Source: an uncultured Oscillospiraceae bacterium
GTDB taxonomy: Bacteria > Bacillota > Clostridia > Oscillospirales > Oscillospiraceae
DNA: 64,000 nt
Assembly (NCBI GenBank): GCA_910587645.1
Contig: CAJUNA010000041.1
Location: forward strand, 248,001 to 312,000
Direction: 5' to 3'
Made by a program: the position numbers and the translations under genes. Below the pieces are notes generated by a model, which searched no databases, had not been told where the DNA came from, and saw only the letters and a program-made list of their open reading frames with translations. Shown here piece after piece: positions 43,439 through 52,322 of this stretch. Each line of letters starts with the position of its first letter. The first letter of the stretch is position 1.

Positions 43439-43509
43439 TGTCATCCTAAAAAAAGAGGCGCGCCAATCCTTTTCTTTGATTTGATAAAAGAAAGGACGGC
43501 GCTTATTTT

Positions 43510-44625
43510 ATGCCTAAAAATACACAAAACACTTTACTTACCCGGCAAAAACGGACGCTTTTGCTGCTGGAATGGAGCGTAGGCTTCCGCCCCGCAGGGA
43601 GCGTATGGGTGCTGCTGCTGGCCCTGCGGGGTTTTTCCTTGGTGGAAATCGGCGCAGCGGAGGGCTTGTTTCATGTCGTCAGCTTTTGCTGCGAGCTACC
43701 CTCTGGCTTGCTGGCAGATCTGCTGGGCCGGAAGCGAACCTTGGCCCTCAGCCAAGGAATGTTCCTCCTCTCCGCCCTCCTGATGGCTGGATCCCAGGGC
43801 GTAGGGGGTGTATATCTGTCCCTGGCGGTCTCCGCCCTGGGATACAACCTGCAATCCGGCACCCGGGAAGCTATGACCTATGAATCCATGCTCCAATGGG
43901 GGCAGGAGGGCGAGTACCTTCGCTTCTCCTCCCTGCAAAACGGCGTCTACCGCTTTAGTGATGGCGGCGCGATGCTGCTGGCGGGGGCTACAGTACTGCT
44001 GGGCTGGCGGAAAGCGTACCTTCTGGACGCAGTGATTGCACTCACTGGCCTGCTGGCGGTGCTGGCCTTGGCGGAACCGGCTTGCCCAGGCCGCGATGGC
44101 CGCGCTGTCACATCCCGGACTCTTCCAGCGGCGCTACGGGAGACTGTTTGGGGTGCCTGGACGCTTCTGAAAACCGACCGGGCAGCGGTAAAGATTATAC
44201 TGGTCAATGCCTTGGCTGGCGCCTGCGCTACCCTGACCCGTTTCTTTTTGCAGCAGCGGGTGGAAGCGGCGGTAACTGTTCCCGCGTTGCTTGGGCCTGC
44301 GCTGTTTGTCCTGGGGCTGGGCGGCGGACTGGCGGGACTGATCACAGGCCGCTTGGACAGGATGCCCTACCGCCGTGCGGCGGCTCTTGTCTTAGGGGGC
44401 ACCATGGCCTGCGCCCTGCTGGCCCGGGGGTGTTTCCTGCCCCTTTTGATGCTGTCCGGTTTGGGGGCGGGGCTGTTGGACGATGGCTTGCAGCTCGTCA
44501 GCGACAAGCGGCTCAATGAGCGGTTTCCCTCCGCGCAGCGGGCTACCCTGGTGAGTGTGTCATCTATGGCCTTTTCGGTCTTTATGATCCCGCTCTCGCC
44601 GCTATTTGGATGGTTCTTCTCATAA
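43510..44625 (+). CDS. major facilitator superfamily transporter
   Basis: A 371-residue membrane carrier with about 11 helices. The loop LADLLGRKRTLALSQG matches the MFS motif A (GxLaDrxGrkr). Substrate unknown; drug or small-molecule efflux is usual for such stand-alone genes. GAAAGGAC lies 12 bases before the ATG. Divergent from the MerR gene, which might regulate it. Confidence 0.88.
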   Translation: MPKNTQNTLLTRQKRTLLLLEWSVGFRPAGSVWVLLLALRGFSLVEIGAAEGLFHVVSFCCELPSGLLADLLGRKRTLALSQGMFLLSALLMAGSQGVGGVYLSLAVSALGYNLQSGTREAMTYESMLQWGQEGEYLRFSSLQNGVYRFSDGGAMLLAGATVLLGWRKAYLLDAVIALTGLLAVLALAEPACPGRDGRAVTSRTLPAALRETVWGAWTLLKTDRAAVKIILVNALAGACATLTRFFLQQRVEAAVTVPALLGPALFVLGLGGGLAGLITGRLDRMPYRRAAALVLGGTMACALLARGCFLPLLMLSGLGAGLLDDGLQLVSDKRLNERFPSAQRATLVSVSSMAFSVFMIPLSPLFGWFFS

Positions 44626-44658
44626 ACCTGGGGCTCCAGCAGTACGGCGCATCTCAGG

Positions 44659-44692
44659 CGCCCTTCTGAAAAGAAGGGCGTTTTACTTTTTT
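44659..44692 (+). terminator. terminator after the MFS gene
   Basis: CGCCCTTCT-GAAA-AGAAGGGCG, a 9-base-pair stem with a GAAA loop, followed by TTTTACTTTTTT. The T-run holds the stop of the convergent flippase gene. Confidence 0.9.
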
Positions 44693-46236
44693 AGCAGGGA
44701 CGCGGCTAGCCACATCGCGCTTTTGAACTCCTGCCGCCAGAAGTGCGCGGCCAGAAAAAGGGCATTGGGCAGCACGGCGCATATTGCCATACGAACCAGC
44801 AGGACGCGGAACAGCCCGCCTGTAACCAGGCCACACACTATGTCTACCAGCCACCAGGTCAGGACGATGACCGCTAAATATCCGATGTATTTCCGGACAA
44901 ATGGCCCAAGGGATTTTTTTAAACAGTGGCGGAAAAACATGTAGGGGTCAATCCACAGGGGTACCAGCAGCATGCTCAGGATCGTCCCCATGAATACGCC
45001 GGCAATCCCCCAGCGGATGCCCAGGATGATGGATATTATTAGGTTCAGCGCCGCTTCCGCCAGGGCCTTGTACCGGTCCAGCCAGAACATGCCCAGGGCG
45101 TACCAGAAGGTAGCTACCGCCTTCCGCATGCCTTGCAGAAACACAAGTACGCACAAAATCAGTACCGTAGAACGATCCAAGAGGTACTTCGGCCCGAAGC
45201 TGATCTCAATAAAGGGCGGCAGAAGCTCATACAGGCAGATTGCCGCCAGACTATAAACCCACTGCCCGATGAAAAAGGCGTTGTAAAACACCGGCTCCAT
45301 CGCCTCCCGATCCTCCGATGCGCCCAAGTTGCCAATGCTGGCTGCCATCCCTTGGAAGAGACGTGCCAGCACCTGCTGGACAGAGTGGATGACCAGATAG
45401 TAGTTGGAGTAGATCCCTACGCTGGCAATGCCTACAAGCCGGGAAATCAGCAGGTTATCCGTGTTGTTGATGACCACTGCCCCGAAACGGTGCAAGGCTA
45501 AGGCTCCTATGTTGCGGCGGATCTCCCGTTTTTCCGTCTCCGGTAACTCATGGCTGTTTTTTTCCCGCAGGTAGGGGTACATACGGCCCGCCTGCCAGGA
45601 AATGCATAGGTTGCACAGTAGCGAGCCAATTATGGCGGTCAGCAGGTACGCGATATAGCTTCCGGTGGCCAGCAGAAGGATGATTTGCAGGATGATCTGT
45701 ACCAGGGAAAAGGCTGTATAGCAGAGGGAGACAACATACTCCCTCTGATGGGCTGTGATCAGGGTGCTCCGGTACATCAGCAGATAGGACATGACCGAAT
45801 TTCCCAGATATAGCAGATAGATTAGCGCCAGGTGCTCTATAGCGGACAGATCGCCTGCGAAATAGCCTAAAAACGGCAGCATCGCCAGTCCAGCCGCCCC
45901 CACAAAGGCCGCCACATACATATACAGCCGCTTGTATAGCTTCATGACGGCCTGGATCCTAGGGATGTCGTTTTGCGCTATCGGGCGGTACAGTGCGTAG
46001 CTCATAGCCGAAGCAATGCCCAGCTCCGACAGGGACAAAACCCCTAAAATATCCGCAAACAGCCCGTTGACTCCGGCATAGCTGGTACTCAGGGTACGGG
46101 TAAACACTACCCGGCTAATATAGCCCACCACGATCATAAGTGCCTGAGACACCATGGCTACGCTGGCGTTGATAGCGGAATATTCAATCCGGTTCCTCTG
46201 CCGCCCGCCCTTTCCAACGTCCTGTTTACCGCTCAT
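44683..46236 (-). CDS. Wzx-like oligosaccharide flippase, last gene of the exopolysaccharide operon
   Basis: A 517-residue polytopic protein with 12-14 helices of the MATE/MOP superfamily; it should flip lipid-linked oligosaccharides across the membrane. Conserved parts are RVVFTRTLSTSYAGVNGLF near the N-terminus and VINNTDNLLISRLVG mid-protein. It begins 18 bases after the DUF4832 gene. The operon already encodes PelG of the same superfamily, so two exporters coexist. Confidence 0.88.
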   Translation of the reverse strand: MSGKQDVGKGGRQRNRIEYSAINASVAMVSQALMIVVGYISRVVFTRTLSTSYAGVNGLFADILGVLSLSELGIASAMSYALYRPIAQNDIPRIQAVMKLYKRLYMYVAAFVGAAGLAMLPFLGYFAGDLSAIEHLALIYLLYLGNSVMSYLLMYRSTLITAHQREYVVSLCYTAFSLVQIILQIILLLATGSYIAYLLTAIIGSLLCNLCISWQAGRMYPYLREKNSHELPETEKREIRRNIGALALHRFGAVVINNTDNLLISRLVGIASVGIYSNYYLVIHSVQQVLARLFQGMAASIGNLGASEDREAMEPVFYNAFFIGQWVYSLAAICLYELLPPFIEISFGPKYLLDRSTVLILCVLVFLQGMRKAVATFWYALGMFWLDRYKALAEAALNLIISIILGIRWGIAGVFMGTILSMLLVPLWIDPYMFFRHCLKKSLGPFVRKYIGYLAVIVLTWWLVDIVCGLVTGGLFRVLLVRMAICAVLPNALFLAAHFWRQEFKSAMWLAASLLKK

Positions 46237-46254
46237 TCACTCCGCCTTTCTCCG

Positions 46255-47658
46255 TCAACGAATTACTTCCATCTCCCCCAGGCAGTACCCGTAAGGGCTG
46301 CTGTCCTGGGTATTGGCCAGAAAGATCTCCTTTTCCGTGACGGGATCCTTCAGCGTCAGGTATAGCTTGTAGGCACCCTTAGACAGCGCCTTTGTTGGGA
46401 TAGATGCCTGAACCATTCCGGCCTTTTCAGTCTCCGTCCCACCGGGGAGATCGCGCAAGTTATGCTCTGCCGGATAGGACGCTATGAGCCCGCCATCTGC
46501 ATCCCGCAGGGACACCATCACTTCCGGTTCCTCATACAACGGGGCGAAGCCTTCGTTCCGGAAGAAAACCTTTACCGTAAGCTGGTTCTGAAAGAAGCCA
46601 CGCTCCAGCTTTACCTCGCTGATAAGCAGGCGGTAGCCTAAGTGGCGCTCTATATAGGAGAGACCGTCCATGCCGTTAAAGCAGCCGCTTTCGGATACGG
46701 TGGCTGCCGCCCATTTCTCCATCACTGCCGTGTCGTAATCCCTGTTCAGGTAGGTAACGTGCATAGCAGACAAGTCCCGCACCGCATTCCCGAAGTCGTT
46801 AAATGGGTTGCTTACCACCACCTCGCCGCCATTCGGAACGCTGCGGCACAGCGTCTCTTGGAACGCCAGCTCCTCTTCCCTGCTCCTGCGCTGTTCCCCC
46901 TGGAATTCCATGTTGTAAGTGCCTAAATCGGTATCGCTGCCCAGCATGCCATCGTTGAAAAGGCCTATCCGGGCCGCTAAGGCTTCGTCCGCCCCGTCCT
47001 CAGTAATCAGACGCCACTGAACCGGCGTGCGCACGGCGAGAAAGGACTTGCTGACCCCCGCCAGCTTCTTGGCCAGGCGGCGCAAGTCTTCGGCAGAGTG
47101 ATACCGGGTGTTGTGCATCTCCCCCCAGTCTCCAACGAACAGCCCCTGGAGGGTAAAGATCTGTTCCGCGTTCCGGCGGAGGATCCCCTGCAATTGTTCC
47201 ATGTGGCGGAGGATGCGGTCCAGATGGCTCGGCTCTGTCAGGAGGTTTTTCTTCTCCCAGTCGTAAAGGAACCGGACGATCAGCCGCTTGCCTTTGCCGG
47301 AGAGGGCCTTGAACAGGGCGTCTATGTTGTTCAGCCCGGCCGGGCTGATATCCTTACTCCGGTATGCCTTCAAATTAATCTCAATGAGCGCCAGAGTAAA
47401 GCCATCGCTGTCATCGTAAAGTTCATCTACTTTACTGGTATAATCTGTTGCATCATCCGTAATCTGGAAACCATAGATGCGGTAAAATCCCCGGTTGGGG
47501 TTTTGCAGCAGCCTGGAGGATTCCTCAAAAATTTCCGCTTTTACATTCAGCTTTCCCATTTCTATCCACCCCCCGCAGGTCAGCAGAAATATTGTCATAA
47601 CGGCAAGCACCGCGCAAAAAGTCCCGGTCCGGCGCAGAAAATATCGTTTACTCCTCAT
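46255..47658 (-). CDS. DUF4874/DUF4832 protein, possible glycoside-hydrolase-like surface protein
   Basis: About 467 residues from ATG 47658 (MRSKRYFLRRTG), which overlaps the previous gene by 11 bases. A membrane helix or uncleaved signal (residues 10-30) anchors an extracellular domain. NPNRGFYRI is the DUF4874 start, followed by a TIM-barrel-like region (FVGDWGEMHNTRYH) and a C-terminal beta domain (DUF4832). Such proteins resemble glycosidases; it may trim or bind the polymer. No catalytic pair is assigned. Confidence 0.75.
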   Translation of the reverse strand: MRSKRYFLRRTGTFCAVLAVMTIFLLTCGGWIEMGKLNVKAEIFEESSRLLQNPNRGFYRIYGFQITDDATDYTSKVDELYDDSDGFTLALIEINLKAYRSKDISPAGLNNIDALFKALSGKGKRLIVRFLYDWEKKNLLTEPSHLDRILRHMEQLQGILRRNAEQIFTLQGLFVGDWGEMHNTRYHSAEDLRRLAKKLAGVSKSFLAVRTPVQWRLITEDGADEALAARIGLFNDGMLGSDTDLGTYNMEFQGEQRRSREEELAFQETLCRSVPNGGEVVVSNPFNDFGNAVRDLSAMHVTYLNRDYDTAVMEKWAAATVSESGCFNGMDGLSYIERHLGYRLLISEVKLERGFFQNQLTVKVFFRNEGFAPLYEEPEVMVSLRDADGGLIASYPAEHNLRDLPGGTETEKAGMVQASIPTKALSKGAYKLYLTLKDPVTEKEIFLANTQDSSPYGYCLGEMEVIR

Positions 47659-49942
47659 AGCCGATAGCCAGATCATAGGGCGCGTGTGGCTCCTGCCGGA
47701 AATAATAGCAGACAAACTCTTCATCCTCATAGTATACAGTCATTTCATTTGGGTAGAGCTTCGCAAAATGCTGGCACCAGTAGTAAACTTTGGATTCTAC
47801 CACCGGGCGGTTGAAGCGGTAATAGTCAAAGGGCGCCTTGAACTCCCCAAGCCCCGCCTGCGAGGCTTCCAGAGAGATTTCGGTGTGGGTAATCTCCGGG
47901 TTTTGGCTCCATACCACACTGAAGGGGAACACCTTCTCTGGCCGCGCCAGCCAAGAGGGGCCGTTGGCGTAATGAGTCTGAGCGTAGTTTAGTGGTTTTT
48001 TCTCCAGAAAAATAAACACATGCTCTGTGGGGAGGAAATACCGTTCACCCGCAGATTTGAGCATGAAGTCCAATAGCTCCTCATGCCTGCCGTGCTCTGC
48101 CACATGGTACAATCCATCGCCGGGAGATACAATTGTATAGGAATACTGCGGGTAGTCCTGGATAATCTCCGTCATCACCGCCACTTCGGCACGGTAGCGG
48201 GTCAGGTCGCAATACAGATAGCCATGGTAATTTTCCTCCGTGGACGCCCAGAGACAGACCACCGCCAGACAAACCACAGAAAGGCCTTCCAGAATATGGG
48301 CTTTTAACCAGAGCATAAGGATAGAGAAAACCATATCCAGGGGAATCGCCGCCACAGCGAGGAGAAAGATGCGCTCTGTCGTAATCAGCCGCCGTCCCAG
48401 AATCAGCTCCGGCAGCCCCAGATAGGGCATGATATATAATAAAACCATACTCAGTGACAGTACCGCCAAGAGGAGGTACCTGCCCAGCCACAATTGGCCG
48501 ATCCCCAGCTTTTTTGTCCAGCTAAGCCCGGAGAGTGGAAGCAGCAGCAACAGAGCCAATATCACGCCGCCTGCCGCCACCATTGCCATCAGAACCAGGA
48601 GAGGATCCGCCCAGCCCTTGCCAAGAAGCTCCCCACAGGCTTGGTGAACCATCTTGACTACGAAGGCGGTGGATTTCGTGATTTTCGTTGCCAAACTGTC
48701 CCCGCCGTCCTCCAGCGCCGCTTCCAGCTGATCCCGCTGGCTGTCCCGGCGGTCAGGGTCTTCCGCGCCATCCATGATACCCAATGCCCAGTTCATGGAC
48801 GCCTGCATGGGAATGCCGGAAGCCAGCCCCGCCGCCATAGGCACAAGAGCGATGAGCACCCCACACAGCACCGCCGTCGCCAGGGGGAGAAACCGTTCCT
48901 TGGAAAACACCTTCTTAAGATGGAAGAGAACCACCACCACACACAGCAGAAAGGCTACCAGCACAGGATGGAAATGCGCCGCGAAGAGCATCGCCAGGGA
49001 CATCATAAAAACAAAGAGATCCCGGTTCAAAATCCACCCGGCAAGCTTCCCCTTGCCAACAGGGGCGTTCCCACCGCGCAAATAGCGCACCAGGAACAGG
49101 ACGCAGAGCATCTGCGCTGTCAATGCAAACTCCAGAGGCAGCGCCCCCTGCAAGCGGGCTATTCCAGCGAGAACCTCTTCAGTTTCCGTCCCCAAAAGCA
49201 CAAATGCCGCTAGGGCAAAAACTGGCGTAAACCGCCATTGAAAAAACGCCCGGAGCAAGCTATAGCAGGAAACGAGAAATACCACACTCTGGATACTTCC
49301 AAAAAACAGCATTATGCTGTATACTTCCACCCCCAGCAGGGTGTGGATAGTGTACAGCAGGCAATGCATCGCCTCTGGGTAGACGCCATCGGAAAATATC
49401 CGGCCCTGAACCAGACCGTAAATCCAGGCGTGGTGGGTGTATTGGTCCGGGTAGCTGTAGGCGGTCGTTTGAAATGCCCCCCATGAGAAATAGACCAGCG
49501 CGTACACCGCCACACCGCCCAGCGCCAGGTACTCCGGCAAATGGGGCCATGCCCCCCGCCACAGCGTCCGCAGCTTCTTTCCAGCGGCGTGGTACAGCCG
49601 CTCAAGCAGCAGCTTGGGACGCATGACGAGCACCGCGCGGGCCGCTGCCGCGAGCCGTTCCTCCGTGACATCCAGCCGCCGGTACAGCACTGCCAGGGGG
49701 ACACCATAGAAAACAGCCCGGATTGTCCAGGCATTCAGAATATGCAGCAAGCCCAGCCCCAATACCACCGTATTGACCAGCACCGTCTGCACCGTTACAC
49801 AGAATCCAAACTGATAGATCATGGATTTTCCGCTCAGATGCTTGGCAAATACAAACCGGGGCCACAGAAACCCTACCAGCAGGTAGCCGCACAGAACCTT
49901 CAAAAACTCAAACACCCAGTAAGGGGTATTGATTATGTCCAC
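47648..49942 (-). CDS. large polytopic membrane protein, GT-C-like
   Basis: A 764-residue protein with about 12 hydrophobic helices and a soluble C-terminal domain of some 170 residues (from SILMLWLKAH on). A loop before the third block, SYPDQYTHHAWIY, holds Asp and His residues placed as in GT-C glycosyltransferases. No named family was recognised; a polymerase or a GT-C transferase are the main options. 24 bases after the GT2. Confidence 0.55.
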   Translation of the reverse strand: MDIINTPYWVFEFLKVLCGYLLVGFLWPRFVFAKHLSGKSMIYQFGFCVTVQTVLVNTVVLGLGLLHILNAWTIRAVFYGVPLAVLYRRLDVTEERLAAAARAVLVMRPKLLLERLYHAAGKKLRTLWRGAWPHLPEYLALGGVAVYALVYFSWGAFQTTAYSYPDQYTHHAWIYGLVQGRIFSDGVYPEAMHCLLYTIHTLLGVEVYSIMLFFGSIQSVVFLVSCYSLLRAFFQWRFTPVFALAAFVLLGTETEEVLAGIARLQGALPLEFALTAQMLCVLFLVRYLRGGNAPVGKGKLAGWILNRDLFVFMMSLAMLFAAHFHPVLVAFLLCVVVVLFHLKKVFSKERFLPLATAVLCGVLIALVPMAAGLASGIPMQASMNWALGIMDGAEDPDRRDSQRDQLEAALEDGGDSLATKITKSTAFVVKMVHQACGELLGKGWADPLLVLMAMVAAGGVILALLLLLPLSGLSWTKKLGIGQLWLGRYLLLAVLSLSMVLLYIMPYLGLPELILGRRLITTERIFLLAVAAIPLDMVFSILMLWLKAHILEGLSVVCLAVVCLWASTEENYHGYLYCDLTRYRAEVAVMTEIIQDYPQYSYTIVSPGDGLYHVAEHGRHEELLDFMLKSAGERYFLPTEHVFIFLEKKPLNYAQTHYANGPSWLARPEKVFPFSVVWSQNPEITHTEISLEASQAGLGEFKAPFDYYRFNRPVVESKVYYWCQHFAKLYPNEMTVYYEDEEFVCYYFRQEPHAPYDLAIGYEE

Positions 49943-49966
49943 CCGATTTCCTCCTTTCCGGCGCGG

Positions 49967-50731
49967 TCACGCCTGCCTGTTCCTGTCGCCAATTTTCAAC
50001 CCCTTGATACGAAAGACGATGGCCAGAGTACTGAAAATCATGCGGGGCATATACCACAGGGGCTTCAAACCGGAATGGATACTGGTACCCGCCTTACGCA
50101 AGTGCATGATAGCCGGCACTTCTACTACCCGGAAATTTAACAGCAGCATTTGCATAAGCATATTGGCGTCCGGGTACTTTACATCAAAGTTGTTGTACTG
50201 GGCATAGCAGGAAAAGGCCCGCCGGCTCAAGCCCTGGAGACCGGTGGTGGGGTCGGTAATGGTCTGCCCTGTCATGAGCCGGATCAATGCGCGAAACATC
50301 CAGTGGGCCATCCGTTTGGCGGCAGAGAGGGGAAAGCTCCTGCTTCCCTCCAGGTAACGGGAACCTAAGACAATATCAGGCTGCCGGCCCGTGCCGTCCT
50401 GGCAAAGCAGCCGCTGATAAAGCACGGCAATATTACAGGGGTCGTGCTGTCCATCGGAATCCATCTGGACAACGTATTGATAGCCCTGCTGAACCGCGTA
50501 CTTATACCCCACCTGGATCGCACCGCCGTACCCCAGACAGAACACGTTGGAAACCATTTTGTAGCCCCGCTCCGTGATGATCCGCGCCGTGGCGTCCTCG
50601 GAAGCATCGTTAATAATGAGCACATCCGCCATCCGCGAGATGCCTTCCAGCTCCATCTGATGCAAAAGCCCTGGCAGGTTCTTCTCCTCGTTATGGGCAG
50701 GCATGATAATCAGAAGATCTTTTTTCTCCAT
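49967..50731 (-). CDS. family 2 glycosyltransferase (polyprenyl-phosphate sugar transferase-like)
   Basis: A 254-residue GT-A enzyme close to dolichol/undecaprenyl-phosphate sugar synthases. MPAHNEEKNLPGLL opens the fold and the metal motif is MDSDGQHDP (DxD). No membrane tail. It may supply a lipid-linked sugar donor to the membrane protein downstream. Confidence 0.88.
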   Translation of the reverse strand: MEKKDLLIIMPAHNEEKNLPGLLHQMELEGISRMADVLIINDASEDATARIITERGYKMVSNVFCLGYGGAIQVGYKYAVQQGYQYVVQMDSDGQHDPCNIAVLYQRLLCQDGTGRQPDIVLGSRYLEGSRSFPLSAAKRMAHWMFRALIRLMTGQTITDPTTGLQGLSRRAFSCYAQYNNFDVKYPDANMLMQMLLLNFRVVEVPAIMHLRKAGTSIHSGLKPLWYMPRMIFSTLAIVFRIKGLKIGDRNRQA

Positions 50732-50752
50732 ATCCGCTTCCCTCTTGTTTCA

Positions 50753-51946
50753 CTATAGTTCCAGGATCGCCCCCACGGTCTCCCGGGCAGCCGTCTTTTT
50801 GGCTCTGGCCGCGCTGCCCAGGCGCTTGCGCTGTCCTTCATCGCTCAACATGACTCCAATGGTACGGGCCACGTCCTCTGGGGTTAGGGCGCACAGCAGG
50901 CCGTCTTGGTTCGGAACAACCTGGCGGCGGTTGCCACTGGTATCGGAAACCACCACGGCGCAGCCCAACGTCTGCGCTTCCTGTATGGCAATACTCCGCC
51001 CCTCAAACCGGGTAGCATGGACATATACGTCCGATTGGGCGTAGTAGGGATAGGGGTTCTCCACAGTCCCCAGAAGGATAAACTCCTCGCCAAGGCCAAG
51101 GGCCGCGATTTTTTTCTCCAGCGCCCCCCGCTGTTCCCCTTCCCCCAGCACATACCAGCGGGCCTTATATCCAGCGTCCTTGAGGAGCTTCATGGCTTCA
51201 ATGGCGATGTCAAAAGCCTTTTGGTAGGTAAGACGCCCAACGCTGAGCAGGCGCGGCCCCTCCCAGCCATCGGAAAAGCCTCCCGGCTGGCGGGCCAGAC
51301 GGCGGATCTTCTTCTGATTGATGAGATTGGGCAGCACTTGGAGCTTCTCACGATACTCCGGGTAAACCCGGAGGAACGGCTCCCGGATTTCCTCGGAAAC
51401 CACAAAAACCCGCTGAAACTGAGACCAGCAATCCTTGTCCAGCTCCCGGGTGTACCCGCTCTGCTCATAGTCAATGTGGATGACGGCCAGCTTTCTGCTG
51501 GCCTGGACATGATCCGCCACAAAGTATGCCGAGCCGCCCTCGATCCAGGCCACCGCTATGTCATAGCGTCCCTCTGGGCGAACCGCCCCATCAGCCACCA
51601 CCCGCCAGAGCAGTTTGTCCAACTGGATCCGGCGGTTCCGGAGCATGGCGGGCAGGGCTAGCAGAATGTTGCCCAGCTTGCCCAATAAATCCCCATTTCG
51701 GAAAAAGCTGGCGGCCACCGTACAGGCCAGCGCCCGGCGTCCGGGGCCGTCCAGAACTGAACCGTTATCCGCCCCATTGAGCAGCCGCACCCGGCCTGGC
51801 ACCTGATTCATTAACTGCCCCCGCCCCAGGAGAACATAGAGGTCAACGGCGTACTTCCCGCCATCCAGGGTGTCCAGCAGCTCCAGAAGGGCCCGCTCCG
51901 CCCCTCCAACGCCTAAGGTGTTAATGACAAACAACACTTTCTTCAT
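50753..51946 (-). CDS. family 4 glycosyltransferase
   Basis: A 397-residue GT-B enzyme. The N-terminus VLFVINTLGVGGAERALLELL is typical of GT4. The C-terminal nucleotide-sugar site shows LLSVGRLTYQKAFD and the EX7E motif in FEGRSIAIQEAQTLGC. It overlaps the DUF2304 gene by 26 bases. Confidence 0.92.
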   Translation of the reverse strand: MKKVLFVINTLGVGGAERALLELLDTLDGGKYAVDLYVLLGRGQLMNQVPGRVRLLNGADNGSVLDGPGRRALACTVAASFFRNGDLLGKLGNILLALPAMLRNRRIQLDKLLWRVVADGAVRPEGRYDIAVAWIEGGSAYFVADHVQASRKLAVIHIDYEQSGYTRELDKDCWSQFQRVFVVSEEIREPFLRVYPEYREKLQVLPNLINQKKIRRLARQPGGFSDGWEGPRLLSVGRLTYQKAFDIAIEAMKLLKDAGYKARWYVLGEGEQRGALEKKIAALGLGEEFILLGTVENPYPYYAQSDVYVHATRFEGRSIAIQEAQTLGCAVVVSDTSGNRRQVVPNQDGLLCALTPEDVARTIGVMLSDEGQRKRLGSAARAKKTAARETVGAILEL

Positions 51947-52313
51947 AATCCTGGCTCCCTCCGGCGCTCTCTTCCCCCTCCTCCCGCCGCTCCGCCAGCA
52001 GAAGGGATACAGTCATGGCCAGCTCTTGGTTCTGTATAACCAGCCTGGAAATCATCAGGCAGATGCGGAAAGCGCCCAGCAGAACCGCCGTGCCTACACA
52101 GAGCAGCGCCACACCCGTCCCAAAGGAGATGAATCCCAGCCATTGGGAAAAGGCTGGGATAACGCCTACCGCCATGACTGCCGCGCCCAGCAGGCACCAG
52201 GTAGCCGCCATATCCGACGTCATTTTTTTCTTGGCATAATACCATACGCTGATGCCTGCCAGGATCAGGCCAACCCCTACAATGGCGCACCGCATAAAAA
52301 TCGTGATCCCCAT
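51921..52313 (-). CDS. DUF2304-like small membrane protein
   Basis: A 130-residue protein with three membrane helices (residues 8-25, 36-55, 62-88), then LMISRLVIQNQELAMTVSLLL and an acidic tail. This layout is that of DUF2304 proteins, often encoded beside glycosyltransferases as possible membrane partners. The tail overlaps the start of the GT4. Confidence 0.65.
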   Translation of the reverse strand: MGITIFMRCAIVGVGLILAGISVWYYAKKKMTSDMAATWCLLGAAVMAVGVIPAFSQWLGFISFGTGVALLCVGTAVLLGAFRICLMISRLVIQNQELAMTVSLLLAERREEGEESAGGSQDYEESVVCH

Positions 52314-52322
52314 AGGCCCTCC

